Part shown: piece after piece, positions 1-7,541 of the stretch
Layout of the letters: every line of letters starts with the position of its first letter
Numbering within the stretch: position 1 is the first letter of the stretch
DNA from: Asparagopsis taxiformis
Taxonomy: Eukaryota > Rhodophyta > Florideophyceae > Bonnemaisoniales > Bonnemaisoniaceae
Reading direction: 5' to 3'
NCBI GenBank assembly: GCA_030407315.1
Contig: JALQPE010002575.1
Span: 1 to 31,455 of the forward strand
Length of the DNA: 31,455 nt
The notes under the pieces: model-generated
Databases searched by the model: none
The model's input: the letters and a program-made list of their open reading frames with translations, nothing else
What the model was told of the DNA's origin: nothing
Made by a program: the position numbers and the translations under genes

Positions 1-281
1 CGTGATACGAGCGCAGGCCGCGGCCTTTTTCGTGAATCTGCCAGCGGCATTACGAAACGGTCGTCCGAAGGTATTTTAAGCCGCGCTTAACGTGATAGCG
101 ATCGTCGCTCACCCTCCTCTCACCATCGTCATCCAGGCCGTGCCTTTCGTTCTTCCTTACCCTTTCCCCCGCTGGGTACTACTACCTCCGTTCCTTTCGT
201 TCTCTTGTTCCGTTTCGCCCGCGTGGCTCTCGTTTCGTGCTCGTTGCACTGTTCGTCTTCGTTGCGTACGAACTGACCACG
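1..281. other. Left-edge sequence without a recognised gene
   Basis: No convincing gene is seen here. From about 110 the plus strand is pyrimidine-rich (runs of CCT, TTCC, TTCG), which resembles the pyrimidine-rich leader that precedes the antisense gene in elements B1 and B2. I compared the first 110 bases with the 5' LTR of element A (23079-23748) and saw no match, so this is not shown to be the 3' LTR of A. Confidence 0.3.
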
Positions 282-783
282 ATGGTCACTACGCGTAGCA
301 CCGATACCCACACTCGCGGCCCGCCGGCTCTTGCTGGGGTGGAGCGAGGAACCCTTCGCAGGGCGCTCCCTCCCTCGTCGGGGCCGGTGCGCCGCCGAAG
401 AGTTCAGGGCCCAGACGTTGGACCTGACTGCCCGCTTGGCAACGGAACGCGCGATTTCGGAGCGTCTCGCCGCGGCGACTCGTAGTTACGCGCCGCCCGT
501 TGGCGCTCGTAATGATCCCTATGGATACGCAAGTGGCGACGGCTACGGAAACCCCGTTGGGTATGGCCACGGGCGGCGTACCCTTCGGATACGCGCAGTC
601 ACGGGACTGCGGATCCTTACGCTAGGGATCCCGCGTCGCGTCGCGAGCGAGCCCCGTGGCCACGCAGACCGTCGATCCGTACGCGCCGGGCTTCGTTCAG
701 CCCAGTCGCAGCCGCAGCCACGATAGCCGCGGCGAAGGCCCTGGTCCGTATGACCCTGCGGGCAAGCGTTCTCGTCGCTACTA
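282..783 (+). pseudogene. Degraded plus-strand reading frame, possible antisense gene of element A
   Basis: An ATG in good context at 282 (preceded by ACCACG, followed by G) opens a frame starting MVTTRSTDTHTRG. The more gene-like sequence then lies in another frame (about 390-560). It has a short coiled-coil-like stretch (LDLTARLATERAISERLAAA) followed by a Gly/Tyr-rich piece (GYASGDGYGNPVGYG). A third frame ends with a basic Ser/Arg-rich tail (GKRSRRY) at the stop at 781-783. At least two frameshifts are therefore needed to read it through. It lies in the same place and orientation relative to element A pol as the antisense gene does in B1 and B2, and also ends in a basic tail, but I see no clear sequence similarity to them. 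The assignment rests mainly on position. Confidence 0.3.
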
Positions 784-1135
784 GGTCGTTCCTAGGTTAG
801 TTCGTAGGCCACGTCGGCTCTAGCATCGTATTGTTTCGTAAACTTCGTCTTGTTTCTTTGCGTAATCGCATGGCTCCGCTGAGCTTCGTAATTTGCGTTT
901 GGCAGGTCGTCTGCAGCAGAGGAGGGGTTTAGCGTTAAGCCCCTCCCCACAATTTTTTTTGTTGTGGTGTCTACCCCGTCGGGTGTCGTATGGCTTACGC
1001 AGCCGTGCTTCGAGTTCGCGGCGGCGCGTGCCCGTTGGCAGGTTCGTAACACACGCAACCATTCGGCAAAGCGGCGGCGCGTAGCGGCGGCTCTTCACTG
1101 CGAGTGGTACGTTAACCTCGATCGTAGAACCCGTT

Positions 1136-1845
1136 GGCGTGCGTATCATTTAGTAACTAAATCAGAAATCGTTTCCGCCGTCGTCTCTCGTCCGGATAAC
1201 CCCGTCGGGTGTCGAATTTCGTTGAGCATTCGAGCTCTTTAGCGCGTAGCACGTCGGTGCCAATTTTAATTTGCTCCGATGAGCTTGGCGAAAATTCGTC
1301 GAACGTCAGACCGACGCGGCGTGAGTCGAGTCGGTTTGACGTTCTACGCCGTGGCGTGTACGCGGCGGCGCGTCGCAGTACGTTGCGGTTCCGTTAACGA
1401 CGTGTTAGCCGGCGGGCTTGGCTTTTCGTATAGCCGTTAACGTCATTGGCGCCGTCGCGCTTCGCGTTCCCGCGGCTTCACGTTGGCCAGTGGCGTTATC
1501 ATTTTGTAGCTATCTCGGAATTCGTTTCCGCCGTCGTTCCTCGTGCGGATAACCCCGTCGGGTGTCGAATTTCGTTGAGCATTCGAGCTCTTTGGCACGT
1601 AGCACGTCGGTGCCAATTTTAATTTTGCTCCGATGAGCTGGACGAAAAATTCGCTAAGTGTCAGGCCGACTCGCGCGTGAGTTGGCTTGACGTTTCACGC
1701 CGTTGCGTGTACGCGGCAGTGCGTCGTGGCGCGTTGCGGTTCCGTTAACGACGTGTTAGCCGGCGGGCTTGGCTTTTCGTATAGCCGTTAACACCGTTAG
1801 CGCCGTCGCGCTTCACGTTCCCGCGGCTTCACGTTAGCCGGTGGC
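1136..1845. repeat. Two-copy tandem repeat, unit about 352 bp
   Basis: Copy 1 runs from about 1136 to 1490 and copy 2 from about 1490 to 1845. Landmarks recur at a constant offset: GGATAACCCCGTCGGGTGTC starts at 1194 and 1547, and CGTTGCGGT starts at 1381 and 1732. The copies differ by scattered substitutions and small indels, so the duplication is not recent. No reading frame is shared across the two copies. Tandem repeats in the 3' untranslated region are a known feature of some large Ty3/gypsy elements. Confidence 0.85.
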
Positions 1846-2915
1846 GCAATCGTTGCGATAGTCCACTTCGCGTGGTGGCGCCGTCCGCCGCGGCGTCTGA
1901 GGAGCGTTTCGTTGGCTCATCCGTTATGTGGTGCGACGTGCACCCGGGCATACGTAATGCTCGCCCTCTACGCCGTTGCGTAGTTTCGTTCATTCGCTTT
2001 GCGAACCCGACGGGGACGCGATTGACGAAGTCGTTTCGCATGCCCGCGGGCGTTTGAGGCTGTTACGTGAGCCAGTTTTTCGTCGGCTCGTTGCCTTCAG
2101 CTGTGCCGTTTTACGTTGGCTACCAGCTTGTACGCCGTCGCGTATTCGTATTTTCGTTTCGCGGGGTCGACCCGTTGAGGTACGTCGCTATCGTTACGAC
2201 GTCCGCGTACGCGCTCGTATCCTGGCCAACGTGGCCGGTGGCGCGTGTGCCTTCGAATGCGTACGAGGTTGAAGCTTCGTTAGCTTTTACGGTTGCGACG
2301 CGGACGTGCGCGTCTTCGTCTTCGTGACCGTACGTGGTCAACCCCTTTTGGGTTTGTTCGTGCGCTTCGACTAGCCGGCGGGCTTTTCGCTTTCGCGTGT
2401 CGTTCGTTATGCCCGCGTGGCTGGACACCGTTGTGTCGTTCCGTGGTTTGCCGTACGTGGCTACCGTGTTCGGCGTCGTGCCTCACGATGGCGATACGGT
2501 TCGCCGTCCGTCGTCGCGGCCTCGTTGGCTCGTCGTTCGCACGCTTTACTCGCGCGCTTCGTGCGCTGAGACCCGTTGGTCTAATTCGTCGGCTAACGTA
2601 TAGCTTCGTTCCGCTTCGTGCGGGGAGTTTCGTAATGAGGCCGTTGCCATCTTCGTTGGGGACGCGTCCGTCCTACGTCTTTTCTCCGCCTTCCGGCGTC
2701 ACGTTGCCGTTAGCTCGCGAGCTGTTGGCGTTGACCTCGTTGGTCGATGCGACTCGTTGTCAGCGGCTGTCCACGGGGACGTACGATGGCTCACGTGACG
2801 TGCCGAAATTACGAAATCTTCGGGGCACGCGTGTCCCGAGATTTGGCCGGATTAGCGCACTGTAATCGGCCCGATTTTTCGTACCGTGCGTCCATGACCC
2901 GCTGGCCCACGTATA

Positions 2916-2933
2916 ATTTTTCGCGCGAAAAAT
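2916..2933. promoter_or_regulatory. 18-bp palindrome with E2F-type core
   Basis: The sequence is ATTTTTCGCGCGAAAAAT, a perfect palindrome. Its core, TTTCGCGC on both strands, matches the classical E2F/DP binding site. A 16-bp version is found at 29370 in element B2 and a half-site at 11373 in B1, each in the non-coding region between pol and the antisense gene. The binding role is inference. Confidence 0.4.
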
Positions 2934-3288
2934 CTGACGTGTTGTCCGTCCGTGGCCCGTGGTGTCGTCACCTTTGCCCGTGGGACGGTCAACACTGTCG
3001 AGCCAGTCGTGGCTCTTCACATCGTGTGAATCGTCCGCGCGTGGACTCGTCGTCCAATCTTTCGTTGGCGCTCGTGCCTCCACCAACGTATGGTGTCGAA
3101 AACGAAAAGAGCGACGGCTCTAGCACGCATCGCGCCCCCCCAACGCAAGGGTGGGCGTCCCGGCCACTCGTTGTGCCTTCGCTTCTCGTTCGTGCGGCTC
3201 GTCGTCTTCGTTTGTTGCATCGTGCAACGTCGCGCACGCATGCGCTTAACCCGTCGCTCGTGTGCGTCCTCGGGGGCCTCGCGGCCTT

Positions 3289-5073
3289 TCACGTTGTTGC
3301 TCGTCGCACGCGTGCGAAGTATCGAGAGACGCTCTCTTCAGATACGTTCCGGCGGGGTTCCCACGTAGGGTTACGATACCCGACCCACTTCACGAGGAAG
3401 TCTAGGGTGCCGTCATCGTTTACGCGATGGTTCAGTAGATCGTCTACTACATACGCCGGGCCGTCGCGGTTCTTGTCGAGGTCTGCCTCGGTGGCATCGT
3501 ATGGCTCCGGCGGGGGCGCGTTCGCCGGCGTTGGCGCGTACGCAACGCGGTCCGAGTTGACACGTTCAACTACGTCTCCTCGTTGGATGACGAACGTTCG
3601 TACGTCGTTACGTAGTACGCGGAACGGTCCCAACGTGTGGTTGCCGAGCTTCGTGCCCTTCGTGGTCCCGTCCGTCGGGTCGATGAATACGTATTCTCCC
3701 GCGCGGATGTTTCGATTCGAGACACGGACTCGCTTGTCGAAATTCCGTTTATAACGTGCCTGCGCGGCCTTCAGCGTTCGATACGCGTTATCCATCGTTG
3801 TGGCGAGCTCACGAACGTAAGTGGCTCGCCCTCCCCCGTCGGGTAGTTCGCGGTTCGTTACCGACGTGTGTAGCGCCAACGGTGGCGGTGGATTCGTGAG
3901 AATCAAATCGAAGGGCGTCGTGCCCGTGCTCGAATGCACATGCGTGTTGTACGCAAACGTTAACGCCGATGCGTATCGATCCCAGTCGTTCTGGTTTTCG
4001 TTCACGTAATTGCGCAGCATCTCCAGGATCGTCCTGTTGTAGCGCTCCACCTGCCCGTTCGTTTGGGGGTGGTACGTCGACGTGAAGACGTTCGTTACGC
4101 CAATCTCGTTGCAAACGCGCTGGAAGAACTTAGCAGTGAACTGCTTTCCGTTATCGCTTATGAGCGTCCGTGGGGGTCCATACGAGAAGACCCACGCGTT
4201 GACGAACGCGCTCGCCACGTTGGCGGAATCGATATTTCGTAGAGGTACGACTCTAGTCAGCTTCGTGAAGCGGTCCGTTATTACAAGAATAAATCGGTTA
4301 CCACGCGTGGTCTTCGTAAGCGGACCTAGTATGTCGATACATAGGTCTCGCAGCGGCTCCGTAGCCGGAAATAAACGTAACGGGTTCGTCTGTTTGCGAA
4401 GCTTCACGCGGTTCTTCGCACATCCCACGCAGTTTCGTACCGTTGCGTGGATGTCGGCGGCCATCGCGGGCCAGTAGTACGTCCTCCGTAGGGTATAGTA
4501 CATACGCGTTTGCCCGGGATGTCCAGCGAGGACGTGGTGGTGCGTTAACTCCAGCAGCCGCGGCCGTAACGAAGCCGGCACAACGATTTGCGTACGTTCC
4601 TCATCGTGAGGGTTCCGGCGTCGGAGTAGGCCATCGTGGCCTTCGAAGAATGCAGCGTCCTGCGTCTCGGACTGTCGTGTCAGTATCGTTTGACAGAACG
4701 CGTCCTCGCGTTGAGCTTCGATAAGCTCGTCCCTTGTAATGGGAAGCTGAACGTCAGCTGGTGGCACGCGTGCCGAATCGTCTTCAGCAGCGCGCTGTTC
4801 GTCGAGGAAATCCGGTTCCTCGTCAAGAACGTCATCGAGCGACGCGTCGCGGTTGAACTCGAGGCCATCGTGGCCAGCCGTCCCAGCCGTCGTGGCTGAT
4901 GTTCGTTCATCACGAGTCTCGTTCGACGGGTCGTCGTGACCCCTGGCATTCGTCGCCTTTTTGCGTGCGGACGTCGTTCGTCCTTGCCCATTTCGTGTGG
5001 GTTGTCGACGACTGCGAGTCGTCACGAGGACCGCGTCCCCGTACGATGGTACGTCGTCGTCGACCGTCGTCAT
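3289..5073 (-). CDS. pol: Element A integrase with chromodomain (C-terminal part of pol)
   Basis: Integrase inserts the cDNA copy into the genome. The frame is 594 codons. From about residue 175 there is an HHCC zinc-binding domain (HHHVLAGHPG, then CVGCAKNR). The DDE catalytic core follows: D in CIDILGPL (about 245), D in LISDNGKQF (about 306) and E in NGQVERYNR (about 343), with normal D-D-35-E spacing. A GPF-type domain (LGPFRVLRNDV) comes next, and a chromodomain closes the protein (YVVDDLLNH, then FLVKWVGY and TWEPRRNVS, about 545-590). The chromodomain probably steers insertion to particular chromatin. The frame overlaps the RNase H frame by 164 bp in a different register, so the true start is not at 5073: in B1 the same regions form one ORF, and A has probably suffered a frameshift near 5075. 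Confidence 0.9.
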   Translation of the reverse strand: MTTVDDDVPSYGDAVLVTTRSRRQPTRNGQGRTTSARKKATNARGHDDPSNETRDERTSATTAGTAGHDGLEFNRDASLDDVLDEEPDFLDEQRAAEDDSARVPPADVQLPITRDELIEAQREDAFCQTILTRQSETQDAAFFEGHDGLLRRRNPHDEERTQIVVPASLRPRLLELTHHHVLAGHPGQTRMYYTLRRTYYWPAMAADIHATVRNCVGCAKNRVKLRKQTNPLRLFPATEPLRDLCIDILGPLTKTTRGNRFILVITDRFTKLTRVVPLRNIDSANVASAFVNAWVFSYGPPRTLISDNGKQFTAKFFQRVCNEIGVTNVFTSTYHPQTNGQVERYNRTILEMLRNYVNENQNDWDRYASALTFAYNTHVHSSTGTTPFDLILTNPPPPLALHTSVTNRELPDGGGRATYVRELATTMDNAYRTLKAAQARYKRNFDKRVRVSNRNIRAGEYVFIDPTDGTTKGTKLGNHTLGPFRVLRNDVRTFVIQRGDVVERVNSDRVAYAPTPANAPPPEPYDATEADLDKNRDGPAYVVDDLLNHRVNDDGTLDFLVKWVGYRNPTWEPRRNVSEESVSRYFARVRRATT

Positions 5074-6541
5074 ACGTAGATATCACACGTGATAAAGCGT
5101 CAGGTACCTGGTGCACGCGCCCAGGCCTGTACGTAACTTCGAAGTCGAATTCGGCAACGCGTAGCCTCCATCGTAGTAGTCGTCCGGACGCGTCCGTCAA
5201 CGTCATTAGCCAACGTAAGGCTTCGTGGTCCGTACGTACGGTGAACCGCTGACCCTCTACGTAGGGTCGGAGCGACGTTATCGCCCAGACGACGGAGTAA
5301 CACTCGCGCTCGGTCGCCGAGTAACCACGTTCGGTTTCGTTAAGGGTCTTCGACCAGTACCCAATCGGCACCCATTCGTTGGGTTTATCTTCGTTCTGCT
5401 GCTGGAGCAACGTAGCTCCCAGCTGATACGCCGACGCGTCGGTATCGATCATGAACGGACGTCCCGCCTTCGGAAGGTGCAATACTGGTGGCGACACCAG
5501 TATTGTCTTCAACGTTTCGAACGCGTTCGTTTGCGCGACTGTTGGATTCGTCCAATCGGGGGAAGCGTCCTTCTTCAACATCGTGTTGAGTGGCCGAGCG
5601 ATCTCGGCATACGCCTTTACGAAACGGCGGTAAACGTTGGACGCGCCCAAAAACGATCGACATTGCGTCTTGTCGCGTGGGAACGTAGCCGTACGAAAGG
5701 CTTCCTTGTTCCGTGCTGCAACGTGCAGCTTCCCTGGGGTGATCACGTGCCCCAGGTAGTCAACTCGTGGTTGAAAGAACGAGCACTTCGTGAGCTTTAA
5801 CGTTACTCCCGCTGCGCGTAGCAGGGAAAGCACCTGGTCGACGTGACCCAGGTGAGACTCGAGTCTTTCGAAAAGACGATTACGTCGTCTAAGTAAACAA
5901 GGCACGATTGCCAACGTACTCCGGAGAGGATGATGTCCAACGTCCGCTGAAACGTAGCGGGGGCGTTTCGTAGCCCGAATGGCATTCGCACGTAGCGATA
6001 CGTTCCCATGAAAGACGTAAAACGTTGTCTTATCACGGTCCTCGGCGGAGACGGGCACTTGCCAGTAACCGGCGTTACAATCGAGTGTCGTGAAGATGGC
6101 GGCGTCGCCCAACGAATCAAGGCAGTCTTCCATACGAGGAAGCGGGTACGAATCAGCGATAGTTTTCGCGTTCAAACGCCTGTAGTCGACACAGAAACAT
6201 AAGGAGCCGTCCTTCTTCGGCACCAACACGATTGGTGACGCCCATTCGCTGGACGCGGGTTCGATAACACCTTCGTTGAGCATCTTCGTGATCTGCTCCT
6301 CGGCTATCGTACGTAGAGCCGGACCCTGACGATAGGGCATTGAACGTATGGGCCGCGTGCCCGGTTCGAGTTCGATTCGATGCTCCGTAGCATTGATTTC
6401 GCCGAGGCGTCCGCTCGTCCACATTGACGAATGTGTAGCTAGCATCTCGTTGATGCGCTTTCGTAAATCCTCGTCGTCGAGGTGCGACAAATCGATTGTC
6501 GACTGCCAATCCGTGGCGGGGTCGTTCCCCTTTTCGTTGAC
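4910..6541 (-). pseudogene. pol: Element A reverse transcriptase and RNase H, frameshifted
   Basis: Reverse transcriptase copies element RNA into cDNA and RNase H removes the RNA. The fingers motif ([17 protein letters not shown]) and LDCNAGYWQ are in the main frame. RNase H follows with DTDAS, TERECYSVVWA, RTDHEALRW and DALSR. The stretch holding the palm motif [13 protein letters not shown] and the YLDD catalytic box lies in another frame (within 5803-6120). The cause is an apparent +1 base in a T run near 6018 and a one-base loss near 5860, so about 50 residues including the active site are mistranslated. The 5' end is cut by the B1 insertion at 6546. The protein is non-functional as read, unless these single-base changes are sequencing errors. 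Confidence 0.85.
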
Positions 6542-6546
6542 CAGCG
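6542..6546. repeat. Target-site duplication of B1, left copy (CAGCG)
   Basis: CAGCG lies directly before the TGTAGG terminus of the left LTR. The same five bases follow the right LTR at 19299-19303. A 5-bp duplication is typical for Ty3/gypsy integrase. Confidence 0.93.
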
Positions 6547-6709
6547 TGTAGGACCAGCCGGGATGGCGGTCACTAAGAGAGTTCTAGAATCGCTTGCCTT
6601 GTCAGGGCGTGTTGAACCGTAACGCGCTCGTGAACTTGCGTTTCGCACGTCGCTCGGTCGCGGAGGTGATCGGGTGGTACAACGGCGGAACGCGCAGGGT
6701 CGATCGCAA

Positions 6710-6812
6710 CACGGGATTCGCGGGCCGGCGCAAGCCGTGATCTCAGGGTGAGATCACCGAGTAAACTCGAGCTCAACACGATCCACGCAGGGGTCGTAAA
6801 TCCCTGGCCTAG
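6710..6812 (-). other. Highly conserved LTR block with hairpins
   Basis: The first 63 bp of this block are identical in the diverged B2 LTR (from 24780), although the LTRs differ at many other places. It holds the stem GTGATCTCA / TGAGATCAC with loop GGG (6737-6757) and a smaller stem CAGGG / CCCTG about 30 bp further on. It lies in the U5 side of the LTR in element orientation, so it is part of the element RNA leader. A role in packaging, dimer formation or priming is possible but unproven. Confidence 0.6.
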
Positions 6813-6984
6813 CGGTAGGCGACGCAACGCGCAGTCTCGCGGTGCGACGCAATTCGACAGTCGGTAAACGCGGCGCGCGCGCACGTATGTCGGCGATCGT
6901 GAGCAATCCGCACGCAACGTTGTAACGCAATCGGTCCTCGCGACGCGCTCAACGCTTAACTCGTAGCTGCGAAAGTGCTGACTG

Positions 6985-6990
6985 TTTATT
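6985..6990 (-). terminator. Poly(A) signal AATAAA in B1 3' LTR
   Basis: AATAAA is on the minus strand, in the direction of gag-pol transcription. The same signal is at 18939-18944 in the 5' LTR and 25056-25061 in the B2 LTR, so it is conserved in the family. Confidence 0.6.
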
Positions 6991-7355
6991 GGTAGGGTGC
7001 GAAGCCATGCGACCACTAATAGCTAACTTACTTGGGACAGGCTGTCCTTGTGTGGCCGGCCGGCGGCGGCCGCACGCTCGCACGCAAAAAGGGAAATATT
7101 TTGGGAAAAAGACTTTCGTCATAAAAAACCCAAAAGGGGAAAATAAAGGGAAATTCGCGGAAATCGCTACACGTGGCGCGGCTCGCGGTTTCGTGGCAAC
7201 GTACGCGCGCACGCGCTCGCATTGACGCTCCGTGACACGTAATCAAGACGCCACGCGTACGCTCGCTTACTAAACTAACTCAAACGGATGCTTGCGGACT
7301 AACGTAAACGCGCGCGCTCGCATCGGTTCCATCGACCAACTTAAATTGCACCACA

Positions 7356-7366
7356 CTCCCCCCGAC
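7356..7366 (-). other. B1 polypurine tract
   Basis: On the minus strand the bases next to the 3' LTR read GTCGGGGGGAG. This is the expected position and composition of the plus-strand primer for reverse transcription. The same tract is found at the same place in B2 (25418-25428). Confidence 0.8.
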
Positions 7367-7541
7367 TAACTTCACAGCGCGTCCTCGCGCGTAACGTTCT
7401 TGTGCACACCTTCAGCTCTCTTCTGTCTTGTTCTCCTCTTCCAATTTTCTTCTTCTCTTCCATCCTTCTGCTTCTCTTCCATCCTTCTTCTCCATCCGCG
7501 CGCGCTCGCTCCGTTAACGCCACACGCGCTCGCGCTTCGTG
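7356..7541 (+). promoter_or_regulatory. Pyrimidine-rich leader of the B1 antisense gene
   Basis: This is the 186 bp between the LTR and the ATG of the antisense gene. On the plus strand it is strongly pyrimidine-rich and includes a short direct repeat of CTTCTCTTCCATCCTTCT (about 7450-7485). A leader of the same length and bias precedes the B2 gene. It probably carries the transcription start or 5' untranslated region of the antisense gene. No clear TATA box is seen. Confidence 0.4.

Larger units (their letters stand above)
784..3288. other. Long non-coding region downstream of element A pol
   Basis: About 2.5 kb with no supported gene, lying beyond the pol stop of element A. Open frames here (for example a plus-strand frame from 2747 running under the integrase gene) are composition artefacts of CG-rich sequence. 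The region holds a two-copy tandem repeat (1136-1845) and an 18-bp palindrome (2916-2933). The same position in B1 and B2 is also a long non-coding stretch between pol and the antisense gene, so this is probably the 3' untranslated region of A. Confidence 0.5.
3289..6546 (-). mobile_element. Element A (Ty3/gypsy chromovirus), downstream half of pol
   Basis: This is the part of element A left of the B1 insertion. It carries reverse transcriptase, RNase H, integrase and chromodomain. The other half of A (protease, gag, 5' LTR) lies at 19304-23748. The reading frame of the protease-pol ORF at 19304 continues in frame at 6541 once one copy of the 5-bp target duplication is ignored, which shows the two halves were one gene. 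Element A may extend to the left edge of the window or beyond; no 3' LTR was found. Confidence 0.85.
6547..7355 (-). repeat. B1 3' LTR (809 bp)
   Basis: On the plus strand it starts TGTAGGACC and ends GCACCACA, giving the TG...CA termini of an LTR. Reading in element direction, an A/T-rich patch at about 7085-7155 with an AAATATTT core could be the TATA region. A poly(A) signal AATAAA (6985-6990, minus) lies about 100 bp further on. A 9-bp hairpin sits at 6737-6757 and an inverted repeat GGACA-GGC-TGTCC at 7035-7047. The outer end lies in element A next to the target duplication. Confidence 0.93.

Noticed and set aside
1..111. End of the element A 3' LTR at the left edge
   Set aside because: A CA followed by a pyrimidine tract is present at 110-120, but the bases before it do not match the 5' LTR of A.
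2747..3754. 335-codon plus-strand open frame across the end of element A integrase
   Set aside because: It runs antisense to the conserved chromodomain and integrase, has no domain and low-complexity Arg/Ser composition. CG-rich genes often leave the opposite strand open.
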